Part shown: positions 51,541-59,791 of the stretch, piece after piece | Numbering within the stretch: the first letter of the stretch is position 1 | Layout of the letters: every line of letters starts with the position of its first letter | DNA from: Pseudarthrobacter oxydans | GTDB taxonomy: Bacteria; Actinomycetota; Actinomycetes; Actinomycetales; Micrococcaceae | Reading direction: 5' to 3' | Assembly: GCF_030812335.1 (NCBI RefSeq) | Contig: NZ_JAUSSN010000012.1 | Location: 62,001 to 126,000 of the forward strand | Length of the DNA stretch: 64,000 nucleotides | The notes under the pieces: generated by a model | Databases searched by the model: none | What the model saw: only the letters and a program-made list of their open reading frames with translations | Told to the model about the DNA's origin: nothing | Made by a program: the position numbers and the translations under genes

Positions 51541-52215
51541 CTAGTGCGCCGCCAGCCGGGTGGCGCGCAGCACGGCGTCCGTCAGCGCGGCAGCCTCGCC
51601 GTCGGGCCCGGTGGCGCTGCGGTGCCGGGTGTCCACGACGTCGAGCCGCCACTGGGGTGCCTCGATGCCCAGCTCGCCGGCCAGCTGCTCCGCCGTGTAA
51701 AACCGCTCCGCCGCGTGATCATGGTGCTGCCCCCAGGGCGGCAGCCCGGCGGGGTGGTGCCCCACGATCAGCAGCGTGCCGCCGGTCCGCACCGCCGCCG
51801 CGGCCAGCTGCAGGGCCTGCTGCCAGGGCATCACGGTGGAGTGCAGGAACTGGGCTGTGACCAGGTCGAAGAGCTCCCCGGGCACCCACGTGGCCAGATC
51901 CTGCCGCACCCAGGTGATGTTCCCGCTGTGGCCGCGTTCCTGCGCATGCGCTTCGGCCCGCTCCAGCGCGACGGCGGAGACGTCGACGGCGGTGACCTTC
52001 CAGCCGCGGCTGGCGAGCCAGATGGCGTCCGCGCCCTCGCCGCAACCCAGGTCAAGGGCCGTCCCGGGAGGAAGGTGCGCGGCCTCGGCCATCAGCTGCG
52101 GGTTCGGCTCGCCGCTCCAGATCTTGGCCCGGCTGCGGTACTTCTCGTCCCACACTTGGGCCGCACTGACAGTGCTCTCGTGCTCGGAGTGCTTGGGGTG
52201 CTTGTGTTCCGTCAT
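51541..52215 (-). CDS. Class I SAM-dependent methyltransferase (TehB-like)
   Basis: A 224-residue soluble methyltransferase. VWDEKYRSRAKIWSGEPNPQL opens the domain, motif I is ALDLGCGEGADAIWLASRGW (about 54-73) and motif II is VTAVDVSAVALERAEAHA. This resembles the thiopurine/tellurite-resistance (TehB-like) group. His-rich patches near the start (EHKHPKHSEHE) and middle (VGHHPAGLPPWGQHHDH) could bind metal. The substrate is unknown. ATG 52215 has no strong ribosome site. Confidence 0.85.
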   Translation of the reverse strand: MTEHKHPKHSEHESTVSAAQVWDEKYRSRAKIWSGEPNPQLMAEAAHLPPGTALDLGCGEGADAIWLASRGWKVTAVDVSAVALERAEAHAQERGHSGNITWVRQDLATWVPGELFDLVTAQFLHSTVMPWQQALQLAAAAVRTGGTLLIVGHHPAGLPPWGQHHDHAAERFYTAEQLAGELGIEAPQWRLDVVDTRHRSATGPDGEAAALTDAVLRATRLAAH

Positions 52216-52431
52216 CGTTGTCCTCGCCGGTCTCGGGGTGTCGGGGTGTGGGGCCGTTTCCCACATCATGGCAGGGGAAGGCTCCGGGCGACACCGGAAC
52301 ATCGGCTGCACCCCAAAATTGACACACGAAGATCACCGCCCGGAAACGCCCGCGAAACCTCGGTGATGGAGGCTGGAGCCGGAGGACGGAACGACGCTGG
52401 GGTGCATCCGGATCTGAGGAAGGAACAGGCC

Positions 52432-52845
52432 ATGACCGTAGACGTTGCGCAGCAGGTGACATCGTGTGGGGAGCTGTCGGTGGGGGACAAGATTGAAGCG
52501 TGGCACAACGGCAAGCTCTTCCACCGGGGCGAGGTAATCCGGACGGTGGCGGCCACGGACCTTTTTTGGATCCTGGACGAGCGGACCGGAACCCGGCGGC
52601 TGATCGACGCCGAGGTGCTGGTGATCCGCCGCGCGGCGGTCCCGGCAGCCAGGCACGGTTCCGCGGCCACATGCGAATCACCGCCCGGGCGCGGTTCCGC
52701 GGCGGCGCATGGCTCGACGGCCACACACGATTCGGCGGCCACCGCCCCGGGCAGGGCGTCCGGACGGCCGGCGTCGGAGGCCCCGGCGCCCGTCGTGCCG
52801 GCGTCGCACGTGCCGCTGTTCCAGGCCCCCAGCCTGGCGGGCTGA
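52432..52845 (+). CDS. Small protein of unknown function with Ala/His/Ser-rich tail
   Basis: A 137-residue protein. Residues about 10-68 form a compact beta-rich module (VGDKIEAWHNGKLFHRGEVIRTVAATDLFWILDERTGTRRLID; the W and HRG positions are notable), similar in feel to SH3-like or KOW-like folds. Residues about 70-125 are low-complexity with repeated (H/C)-(G/E/D)-S-(A/T/P) units. ATG 52432 follows GAGGAAGGA. I do not recognise the family. No linked partner is obvious. Confidence 0.68.
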   Translation: MTVDVAQQVTSCGELSVGDKIEAWHNGKLFHRGEVIRTVAATDLFWILDERTGTRRLIDAEVLVIRRAAVPAARHGSAATCESPPGRGSAAAHGSTATHDSAATAPGRASGRPASEAPAPVVPASHVPLFQAPSLAG

Positions 52846-53178
52846 GGGGCGGGCTGAGGGGACAAAACGGTCCTGGCCTCGCCGGATGATAGACTGAGGG
52901 AACTTGATGTGCAGTGATGCCCACTTTGGTCTTGAATGATCGGTCCGGTTCATCAACCGGTTCCCCTGCGGATTCCTTTCGGATTCCTTCAGGGAGTGGG
53001 ACTTTTTCATGTGAGAGGCACATCCTGCGTCGATGAACGCGTTCTATTTGGTCCCGGCCGCCGCCCCCACGGGCAGCTGGCCGGTTGATCACCTGACTTT
53101 TCTTCGGCGAACCCCTGGGCCAACCGGCACCGGGGGCCGATATCCGCACGGATACCGCCTGAAAGACCTTTGAAACAT
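52846..53178 (+). promoter_or_regulatory. Long 5' leader of the DEAD-box helicase gene
   Basis: This 333-base gap holds no gene. A -10-like TAGACT at 52890-52895 would give an untranslated leader of about 280 bases. The leader contains CGGTCCGGTTCATCAACCGG hairpin-forming bases (52941-52960), repeated GGATTCCTT units (52970-52990), and pairs CCCACT (52920-52925) with AGTGGG (52995-53000), followed by GACTTTTTC, which looks like an attenuator. Long regulated leaders are known for cold-induced DEAD-box genes. Confidence 0.45.
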
Positions 53179-55092
53179 ATGACTACTTTCGCTGCCCTCG
53201 GCACGCCCAAGGCTCTCGCCGACACCCTTACCGCCCAGGGAATCGTTGAACCGTTCCCCATCCAGGTCAAGACCCTGCCGGACACCCTGGCCGGACGCGA
53301 CGTCCTGGGCCGCGGCCGCACCGGCTCCGGCAAGACCATTGCCTTCGCCATCCCGCTTGTAGCACGACTCGCTGAGCGGGAAGCCAAGCACTTCCGCAAG
53401 CCCGGCCGCCCGATGGGCCTGGTCCTCGCGCCGACCCGTGAGCTGGCCACCCAGCTGAACGCGACCATCGAGCCGATGGCCAAGGCCATGGGCCTGAACA
53501 CGACCGTTATTTATGGCGGCATTTCCCAGGCCCGCCAGGAAAAGGCGCTGCGCGCCGGCGTCGACATCGTCATCGCCTGCCCGGGCCGCCTGGAGGACCT
53601 GATCCGCCAGCGTGTCCTGACCCTCGAGGGCGTCGAGATCACCGTGCTGGACGAGGCCGACCACATGGCCGACCTCGGCTTCCTCCCCGTGGTCAAGAAG
53701 CTCATGGACATGACCCCCAGCCAGGGCCAGCGCATGCTGTTCTCCGCCACGCTGGACAACGGCGTGGACAAGATCGTCCAGCGCTACCTGTCCAACCCGC
53801 TGACCCACGCCGTGGATGAATCACAGGCCGCGGTCACCACGATGGAGCACCACGTGCTCGTCGTCAACGACCAGACCGTCAAGAAGCAGCTGATCGTCGA
53901 GCTCGCCTCGGGCGCCGGCCGCCGGGTGCTCTTCCTGCGGACCAAGCACCACGCCCGCAAGCTGGCCAAGACCCTGACCGACGCCGGCATCCCCGCCGTC
54001 GACCTGCACGGCAACCTCTCGCAGAACGCCCGTGACCGGAACCTTGCCGAGTTCTCCTCCGGTGAAGTCCGCGTCCTGGTCGCCACCGACGTCGCCGCCC
54101 GCGGTGTCCACGTCGACGACGTCGAGCTGGTCATCCACGTGGATCCGCCCACAGAGCACAAGGCCTACCTGCACCGCTCAGGCCGTACCGCCCGCGCCGG
54201 CTCCGACGGCACCGTCGTCACGCTGACCCTGCCGGAGCAGCAGTCCGACGTCAAGAAGCTGATGAAGGCTGCCGGCGTCGAGGTTAACTTCGAGCGCGTC
54301 ACGGCCAACTCGCCGCTGGTTGCTCAACTGGTCGGCGAAATGGCCGACAAGATCGACCCGCGCACCCGCGCCGCACTGCTGGCCGCCAAGTCCAACCAGG
54401 GCGGCGGCAGCTCCACCGGCGCCAACGCCGAGCGCAAGCGCGCCCGCCGCACCACCCAGGCCGCACCCACTGCGGGTGGCCGTGGCGGCCGTGGCGGACG
54501 CGGACGCGTCGGCACCGAGGCTCCCCGCACCGATCTGCCCCGCGCCGAGCGCCGTGCCGTGGCCTACGAGGGCCAGGCCGCCGCGCGCAACGCAGCAGAC
54601 CGTGTGATTGAGCGCAACGAGGACCGGCAGGATGCCGAGCGCGCCGAGCGCCGCAGCGTCCGCGCCCGCTCCACCTCCTACGGCACCCACCGGAACGATG
54701 TTCCGGCCGCCGGCGGCCGCGCCTCGGCCGGCCGCGGTTCAGACGGCCGCGCCGCAGAAGGGCGCAGCGACGCCCGGGGCGCTTCGGCTCCCCGCACCGG
54801 CGCACCCCGGAGCGGCGCACCGCGCGGCGGGGCTCCCCGCACGGGCGGCGCCACCGGCGGCCAGCGCGGCGGGCGTCCGGCAACGGGCCAGCGTGCAGCT
54901 GCCGGCGCCAAGACCGCTGGAAGCAGCAGCGCCGGCGGAAACTCGGCTGTCTGGTCCTCCAACACCGGCGGCACCTCGGGCGGATCCTACGCAGGCGGCG
55001 GCAACGGCCGCTCCGGCGAAGGCCGTCCGGCCCGCAGCGGCGGCCCCCGCCGCGCGTCCGCCCCGGCGTCGAACGAACGCCGCAGCCGCTAA
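53179..55092 (+). CDS. DEAD-box RNA helicase with RGG/Ala-rich tail
   Basis: ATP-dependent RNA helicase, 637 residues. The Q motif and core include GRGRTGSGKTIAFAIP (motif I, about 42-57), APTRELATQL (Ia), CPGRLEDLI (Ib), LDEADHMAD (motif II, DEAD), FSATL (III), ATDVAARGVHVDDV and HRSGRTARAG (V-VI). The C-terminal third (about 410-637) is low-complexity, rich in Arg, Gly and Ala (RGGRGG, APRSGAPRGGAPRTGG), a typical RNA-binding tail. ATG 53179 is preferred; TTG 53170 is in frame. It is likely involved in ribosome assembly or cold adaptation. Confidence 0.94.
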   Translation: MTTFAALGTPKALADTLTAQGIVEPFPIQVKTLPDTLAGRDVLGRGRTGSGKTIAFAIPLVARLAEREAKHFRKPGRPMGLVLAPTRELATQLNATIEPMAKAMGLNTTVIYGGISQARQEKALRAGVDIVIACPGRLEDLIRQRVLTLEGVEITVLDEADHMADLGFLPVVKKLMDMTPSQGQRMLFSATLDNGVDKIVQRYLSNPLTHAVDESQAAVTTMEHHVLVVNDQTVKKQLIVELASGAGRRVLFLRTKHHARKLAKTLTDAGIPAVDLHGNLSQNARDRNLAEFSSGEVRVLVATDVAARGVHVDDVELVIHVDPPTEHKAYLHRSGRTARAGSDGTVVTLTLPEQQSDVKKLMKAAGVEVNFERVTANSPLVAQLVGEMADKIDPRTRAALLAAKSNQGGGSSTGANAERKRARRTTQAAPTAGGRGGRGGRGRVGTEAPRTDLPRAERRAVAYEGQAAARNAADRVIERNEDRQDAERAERRSVRARSTSYGTHRNDVPAAGGRASAGRGSDGRAAEGRSDARGASAPRTGAPRSGAPRGGAPRTGGATGGQRGGRPATGQRAAAGAKTAGSSSAGGNSAVWSSNTGGTSGGSYAGGGNGRSGEGRPARSGGPRRASAPASNERRSR

Positions 55093-55103
55093 TCCCCAAC
55101 CGC

Positions 55104-55220
55104 TCCCTAACCTCGCAAGCTCGGTCAGGGAACCCGGCGGTCGTGGCCCCAGCTTAACCACCATCGAGTGCTCCGTAACTGCCGTTTAGAGGGTTCATAA
55201 CGGCAGTTCTGGAGCACTCG
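55104..55220. repeat. Composite palindromic repeat, copy A
   Basis: Two hairpins in tandem. Hairpin 1 is TCCCTAACC (55104-55112) with GGTCAGGGA (55123-55131). Hairpin 2 pairs CGAGTGCTCC-GT-AACTGCCGTT (55165-55186) with its near-perfect inverted copy (55199-55220). It lies between the convergent helicase and MBL genes and could end both transcripts. A diverged second copy lies at 57918-58055. Confidence 0.85.
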
Positions 55221-55233
55221 ACGAGGTTTTGGC

Positions 55234-55884
55234 CTACCAGCCGCGGGCGCGCCACTCCTCCAGGTGCGGGCGTTCCGCACCCAGGGTGGTGGGCTTCCCG
55301 TGGCCCGGATGCACCACGGTGTCATCCGGATACGCCCCGAACAGCCGCTCGCTGACATCGCTGATCAGCTGGGCGAACCGGTCCGGATCGTTTTGCGTGT
55401 TGCCCACGCCTCCCGGGAACAGCGAGTCGCCGGAGAAGATATGCGCCGGGCCCTCCGGGTCCTGGTACACCAGCGCGATCGACCCCGGGGTATGGCCGCG
55501 CAGGTGCACTGCCGTCACGTCGAAGCCGTCGAAGTTGCCGACGTCCCCGTGATCCAGCAGCACATCCACCGGCACCGGCAGCTCGGGGGCGTCATCCGTC
55601 CCGGCCGCAGTCTTGACCCCGGTGGCCGCCACCAGGCCCGGCAGCGCACGGACATGGTCCCAATGCTGGTGGGTGGTGGCAACCAGCGCCAGCTTCGGCG
55701 CCGCGGAGGTATCCGCGGCGGCGTCGGCAAGCAGCCCCTGGATGGCGGCCAGATCATCGGCCGCATCGATCAGGAGCTGCGCGCCCGACGCTTTGCTGGT
55801 GAGCAGATACACGTTGTTGTCCATCTCGCTGACCGAAATGCGGCGGATGGTGATGTCACGTAACGAATGAATGAGCGAGTCCAT
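55234..55884 (-). CDS. MBL-fold metallo-hydrolase (glyoxalase II-like)
   Basis: A 216-residue metallo-beta-lactamase-fold hydrolase. The zinc motif is TTHQHWDHV (about 71-79; HxHxDH with Gln and Trp in the x positions), then VHLRGHTPGSIALVY with a second-site histidine, and VHPGHGKPTTLG near the end. It resembles glyoxalase II-like hydrolases of unknown specificity; thioesters of mycothiol are possible substrates in actinobacteria. ATG 55884 has no strong ribosome site. The gene shares its downstream palindrome with the convergent helicase gene. Confidence 0.87.
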   Translation of the reverse strand: MDSLIHSLRDITIRRISVSEMDNNVYLLTSKASGAQLLIDAADDLAAIQGLLADAAADTSAAPKLALVATTHQHWDHVRALPGLVAATGVKTAAGTDDAPELPVPVDVLLDHGDVGNFDGFDVTAVHLRGHTPGSIALVYQDPEGPAHIFSGDSLFPGGVGNTQNDPDRFAQLISDVSERLFGAYPDDTVVHPGHGKPTTLGAERPHLEEWRARGW

Positions 55885-55905
55885 GGGCTTCAGTCTACGG
55901 AGACG

Positions 55906-56916
55906 CTATTCACGGCCCTGGGACACCCAGTTGGGGTCCGCGGAGCGGGAGCCGACGACGGCGTCCGCGGCGGCGTCGAGTTTCTCGAGTTGCGCTGCGG
56001 TGAAGTCGAGCGTCAACGCGCCGAGGTTCTCGTCGATCCGGTCCGCCCTGCGCGTGCCGGGGATCGGGACCACGGGCAGGCCCAGCTTCCGGCCCTGCGC
56101 GAGCAGCCAGGCCAGCGCCACCTGGGCAGGAGTTGCAGCCTGCCCGGCTGCGGCAAGTTCAGCCGCGACGGACTGCACGGCCGCGACTACACCCTGGTTG
56201 GCGTCCAGCGCCGCCTCGGCGAAGCGCGGGATGTTGCGGCGGAAGTCGTTGCTGCCCAGCGTTGATGCGTCCACGGTCCCGGTGAGGAATCCCCGGCCCA
56301 GCGGCGAATAAGGCACAAACCCCACCCCCAGCTCGGCCGCGGCAGGAACAACGTTTTGTTCCACATCGCGGCTCCAGATGGACCACTCGCTCTGGACCGC
56401 GGCGATCGGGTGGACGCTGCTGGCTTCACGCAGCTCCTCGGCCGTCACCTCGGAAAGGCCCAGATGCCGCACCTTGCCGGCCTGCACCAGCCCCGCCATG
56501 GCCTCCACGGTTTCCACAATCGGAACGCGGAGGTCGCGGCGGTGCATGTAGTACAGGTCGATGGTGTCGGTGCCCAGCCGTCGCAGGCTGCGGTCCACGG
56601 CCTGCCGCACATACGCGGCGTCACCCCGGATATCCGAGTAGCCGGCGGACGGGGTGCCCACCAGGCCAAACTTCGTAGCCAGCTGCACCTCGCCGCGGCG
56701 TTCCTTGAGGAGCCGGGCGATGAGCTCCTCGTTGCTGCCGCCGCCGTAGATGTCCGCCGTGTCGATGAAGCTGACCCCGGCATCCACGGCATGGTGCAGG
56801 GTGCGCAGGGCCTCGGCCGGATCCACCTCCCCGTACACCGGGGTCAGGGCCATGCCGCCGAACCCCAGGGGACTGACCATCAAACCGTCGCCGAGCATGG
56901 CTGTTGCTGCCTTCAT
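55906..56916 (-). CDS. Aldo/keto reductase
   Basis: NADPH-dependent aldo/keto reductase, 336 residues, TIM barrel. SFIDTADIYGGGSNEELIARLL (about 51-72) has the catalytic Asp and Tyr, LATKFGLVG has the Lys, and LDTIDLYYMHRRD-type bases (seen as TDTIDLYYMHRRD) bring the His. The late PVVPIPGTRRADRIDENLGAL is the nucleotide-binding end, close to the AKR13/YajO-like group. ATG 56916 follows GAGAG; the longer frame to 57051 is not supported. The palindrome at 56974-57068 separates it from the SMR operon. Confidence 0.92.
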   Translation of the reverse strand: MKAATAMLGDGLMVSPLGFGGMALTPVYGEVDPAEALRTLHHAVDAGVSFIDTADIYGGGSNEELIARLLKERRGEVQLATKFGLVGTPSAGYSDIRGDAAYVRQAVDRSLRRLGTDTIDLYYMHRRDLRVPIVETVEAMAGLVQAGKVRHLGLSEVTAEELREASSVHPIAAVQSEWSIWSRDVEQNVVPAAAELGVGFVPYSPLGRGFLTGTVDASTLGSNDFRRNIPRFAEAALDANQGVVAAVQSVAAELAAAGQAATPAQVALAWLLAQGRKLGLPVVPIPGTRRADRIDENLGALTLDFTAAQLEKLDAAADAVVGSRSADPNWVSQGRE

Positions 56917-56973
56917 GGGGGCCTCTCTTTCGCTGTTTCTACCCCCAACCCGGGGCCGCTCCGGAGTATTCCT

Positions 56974-57068
56974 GCGCTCCCGCCCAGTTACTAACGGGAG
57001 CCGGGCCGCATCCACGGCGTGTCGCCCCGGATCACGCCTCCGGGCGCGCACTAACTGGGCGGGAGCGC
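56974..57068. repeat. Long inverted repeat spanning the stop of the second SMR gene
   Basis: GCGCTCCCGCCCAGTTA (56974-56990) and its perfect inverted copy (57052-57068) have 17-bp arms around a 61-base interior that holds further GC hairpins. The right arm includes the stop codon and the last codons (PPS) of the SMR gene. It may end SMR transcription before the reductase gene. Confidence 0.85.
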
Positions 57069-57458
57069 CGGGGTGGCCGCGGATTTCGCCGCCGGCAGCA
57101 GCTTCAGCCCGGCCGCGCAGCCCACAATCCCCGCGATGAACAGCAATTTCAGCGGACTGGCCGGTTCGACGCCGGTCGCCATCGCCCAGCCGACCGTCAG
57201 GGCCGCGCCGATCCCGACCCAGACGGCGTAGGCCGTGCCGAGCGGGATGCTTTTGACTGCCAGGCCCAGCCCGGCCATGCTCAGCGCCGCGGTGATCGCG
57301 AACACGAGGGTCGGCAGCGGGCGGGTGAAACCGTCGGACAGGCCCAGGGCCGTGGCCCAGACCGCCTCCAGCACGGCGGAGGCGAGCAGGATGAGCCAGG
57401 CCGCCGTGGCGGCGGGCGCTTTGGTGGCCGGTTTCGGTGTGCGGTTCGCGGCCATCAT
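57051..57458 (-). CDS. SMR family exporter, second subunit (guanidinium exporter-like)
   Basis: Small multidrug-resistance protein, 135 residues, four helices. The key residues of the family are kept: the central Glu in LEAVWATALG (about 31-40), the Ser in ALSMAGLGLA, and GTAYAVWVGIGAALT (about 73-87). The segment GFTRPLP is typical of the Gdx guanidinium exporters. It has hydrophilic tails of about 18 residues at each end. ATG 57458 overlaps the stop of the first subunit gene, so the pair is coupled and may form a heterodimer. The guanidine riboswitch upstream supports this role. Confidence 0.88.
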   Translation of the reverse strand: MMAANRTPKPATKAPAATAAWLILLASAVLEAVWATALGLSDGFTRPLPTLVFAITAALSMAGLGLAVKSIPLGTAYAVWVGIGAALTVGWAMATGVEPASPLKLLFIAGIVGCAAGLKLLPAAKSAATPALPPS

Positions 57459-57781
57459 CACGCCACCAGCTTCAGGCCGGCCACGCACGCGACGATCCCG
57501 CCGAGCAGCAGGATCCGCGCCGCCGTCGTGGGCTCAACCTTGGCGATCATGGCGTAGGCGGAGGTCAGCACCACGCCGACGCCCACCCAGACGGCGTAGG
57601 CGGTGCCGGTCGGGATGGACTGCATGGCCACCGCAAGTCCGCCGGTGCTGGCCAGTACGGAGACGAGGAAGACGGCGGCCGGCGCGATCCGGCGGCGGCC
57701 TGTGGCCTGCGCGGTCCGGTGCAGGGCCGCGGCCCAGACGGCTTCCAGCGACCCGGAAAGGATAAGGATTAACCACGACAT
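57458..57781 (-). CDS. SMR family exporter, first subunit (guanidinium exporter-like)
   Basis: Small multidrug-resistance protein, 107 residues, four helices. GSLEAVWAAALHRT (Glu in helix 1), ASTGGLAVAM and GTAYAVWVGVGVVLT are the family motifs. Length is the usual 105-110. ATG 57781 is five bases after AGGAG, which directly follows a guanidine-III aptamer (57794-57834), so translation should depend on guanidine. The second SMR gene overlaps at the 3' end. Confidence 0.92.
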   Translation of the reverse strand: MSWLILILSGSLEAVWAAALHRTAQATGRRRIAPAAVFLVSVLASTGGLAVAMQSIPTGTAYAVWVGVGVVLTSAYAMIAKVEPTTAARILLLGGIVACVAGLKLVA

Positions 57782-57793
57782 GACAGCTCCTGT

Positions 57794-57834
57794 GGCCAGT
57801 CTTGTCGCGTGCCGGGTACTGAACCGTCGTCCGG
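57794..57834 (-). promoter_or_regulatory. Guanidine-III (ykkC-III) riboswitch
   Basis: Read on the minus strand the leader has CCGGACGA (57834-57827), GTACCCGG (57819-57812) and GACAAGAC (57806-57799), the three conserved blocks of the guanidine-III aptamer, followed by TGGCC and then the AGGAG ribosome site (57791-57787). The spacing matches that class. It controls the two SMR genes, whose family includes guanidinium exporters. The close position to AGGAG suggests translational control. Confidence 0.88.
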
Positions 57835-57917
57835 AGGCCCCTGACGCGGGGTCTTGATTCCAGCCTAGCAACACCCCCGCGGAGAGGCGAACCCGCGGCA
57901 ACGAGCGGCGCATGACC

Positions 57918-58055
57918 CCACCATCGAGTACTCCCCACCGGCCCCTCGCCTCGCAAGCTCGGCCAGGGCACCGTACCCGCGCCGAACCCCACCATCGAGT
58001 GCTCCAGGACCGCCCTTTTGAGGGTCCAAAACGGCGGTTGTGGAGCACTCGATGG
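57918..58055. repeat. Composite palindromic repeat, copy B
   Basis: A diverged copy of the element at 55104-55220. It shares CCTCGCAAGCTCGG-CAGGG (57949-57967), the 17-mer CCACCATCGAGTGCTCC (57989-58005) and the right arm (58030-58051, two mismatches). A perfect 14-bp stem forms between 57992-58005 and 58042-58055. An extra left-half unit, one base different, lies at 57918-57934. It sits between the cache gene stop (58069) and the SMR leader. Confidence 0.85.
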
Positions 58056-58068
58056 GACGGCGTGCGGG

Positions 58069-58779
58069 TCAGAGAGCGGTGGCTTCGCTCCAGATCCGGA
58101 ACTTCCTGCCCACGGGATGGACGCTGCAGCCATCCGCGGCGGCGGCGAGGTCCCCGGCGGCGATGTCCGGTGCGGCCGAGACGATGGCGCGGCCGTCCGG
58201 GTTGACCAGGGTGGCCCGTTCCCCGATCCGGCGCAGGGCAGCCATGGCCCCGCGCTCGAGCCGCTGTACGGTGACGTCCATCCCCACAATGCCCACCACC
58301 GGACCGTCCGCGCGGCAGAAGACCGGGTGCGTGAAGGTCAGGACGTATTCGTCGGTGCACAGGAAGTCCACGTACGGCCCGGTCACGTGGGGCTGGCCGG
58401 TCTCCACCGGGACGCGGAACCACTCGGACTTGACGTAACGGCTGATGGAGTTGGGGCTGAAGTTGGCGAGGGCGTCCACGTGCTCCAGTTCCTCGCCCTG
58501 CCACCAGGCGATGTAGCTGCGCTCGGGCCCCAGCAGCCCGGCGTTGGCAAGGAATCCTGCGCCGGCCACGTATCCGTCGGGAGTCCTGACCAGTTCCTCG
58601 ACCACCGGCCGGATGAGTTTGTCCACGGCGGTGCCGGTGACCTTGCCGGAGAGCGCGGCGAGGGCCGTTCCCGTGTCCGCCGCCCACGCCGCGAGCCGGT
58701 CCTCGATCCCGGTGATGGCGGCGTCCAGTTCCCCGGCGTGCACGGTGATGGTGTCAATGGAGGCGGTGGTTTCCGACAT
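58069..58779 (-). CDS. Solitary cache (PDC-type) sensor-domain protein
   Basis: A 236-residue soluble protein built of one PDC/cache-like domain. The fold-typical part is about 70-215: GYVAGAGFLANAGLLGPERSYIAWWQGEE, then WFRVPVETGQPHVTGPYVDFLCTDEYVLTFTHPVF and VVGIVGMDVTV. There is no signal peptide, no membrane helix and no output domain, which is unusual for a sensor. It follows the GntR gene on the same strand by 36 bases and is divergent from a polyamine-type ABC transporter, so it may bind the same ligand and act on the regulator. Confidence 0.82.
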   Translation of the reverse strand: MSETTASIDTITVHAGELDAAITGIEDRLAAWAADTGTALAALSGKVTGTAVDKLIRPVVEELVRTPDGYVAGAGFLANAGLLGPERSYIAWWQGEELEHVDALANFSPNSISRYVKSEWFRVPVETGQPHVTGPYVDFLCTDEYVLTFTHPVFCRADGPVVGIVGMDVTVQRLERGAMAALRRIGERATLVNPDGRAIVSAAPDIAAGDLAAAADGCSVHPVGRKFRIWSEATAL

Positions 58780-58815
58780 CGGGTCTCTGCCTTAGCTCGA
58801 AGGAACCGGGGGTGC

Positions 58816-59556
58816 TCAGTAGCGTTTGGACTGCTCGGTCAGCAGCCAGTCCGTGGTGGCGGCGACCAGCGCCTTCACCGCGGTTTCCGCGGCGGCCGGC
58901 TCGCGGGCCTCAATGGCGGCCGCGACGTCCAGAAGGAGTCCGGTGGTCGTCGTGCGGTAGCCGGCGTCGGCGCACGGCAGCAGCGTGAGGGTGCCCAGGT
59001 CGGCCTGCAGCCGGATCAGCTCCCGGGCCAGCCTGGCCGAGCGGGCGATGGCGGCGACCTCGAGCAGGAACTCGGAGAGCGCCAGCCGCCAGTGCAGCGG
59101 ATCCGCCTCCGCCGTCGGGATGAAGGAACGCAACGTGGCCACGTCCGCGGCGTCGGAGCGCCGGGCCGCGACGCCGGCGCAGGCGGCGGCGATCGCCTGG
59201 TAGTGCAGCCCCAGATCGCTGATCTGAAGCCGGGTCAGGTCCCGCAGCTGGTCCAGGGCCCGTTCCCGGGAGGGCAGGACGTTGTCGGCGATGAAGCTTC
59301 CCCCGCTGCGGCCCCGGGCCGTGCGGATGATGCCCGCGGTCCGCAGCTGGGACAGGGCCTCGCGCGCGGTCACAGCGGAGACGCCCAGGGCGGCCGCGAG
59401 TTCGGTCTCGTTGGGCAGGCGCTGGCCGCTGGTGAGCAACCCGGTTTCCACCGCCTGTTCAATCCGGCCGCACACCTCGTCCACCAGTCCCCGGGATTTG
59501 ATCGGGGTGAACACGGCCGCCAGGCTGCGGGAAGCGCTCTGCGGTGTAAGCAGCAT
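58816..59556 (-). CDS. GntR/FadR-family transcriptional regulator
   Basis: A 246-residue regulator of the FadR subgroup. The N-terminal winged helix (about 18-75) contains LPNETELAAALGVSAVTAREALSQLRTAGII, and the all-helical FCD ligand-binding domain covers about 90-240. ATG 59556 is chosen because GGGAGG lies five bases upstream; ATG 59583 is also in frame. It is divergent from the ABC transporter operon and upstream of the cache gene. The AT-rich stretch 59680-59712 in the divergent region probably holds promoters and the operator, but I cannot pick a clear palindrome. Confidence 0.9.
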   Translation of the reverse strand: MLLTPQSASRSLAAVFTPIKSRGLVDEVCGRIEQAVETGLLTSGQRLPNETELAAALGVSAVTAREALSQLRTAGIIRTARGRSGGSFIADNVLPSRERALDQLRDLTRLQISDLGLHYQAIAAACAGVAARRSDAADVATLRSFIPTAEADPLHWRLALSEFLLEVAAIARSARLARELIRLQADLGTLTLLPCADAGYRTTTTGLLLDVAAAIEAREPAAAETAVKALVAATTDWLLTEQSKRY

Positions 59557-59791
59557 CCGGGCCTCCCTGGCAGTTTCTGGCATCGCGTCCCTGGCACCTG
59601 GTCCTGGCACCAAGAGCCGGCGCGCTGGGGCTTCCGGCGCCCGGTTGATCCATCCTAATCCGGGCTTTCGTGAGGGTCTATACACAAAACCTATGGAGTA
59701 ATAGTATTTGGCCCATCAGCCCGTTGTGGCTTGGATCACATCCCGCTGTGTCGCATCTAAGACGATCCGGCAACGGAGTTAGGCGCACCCC

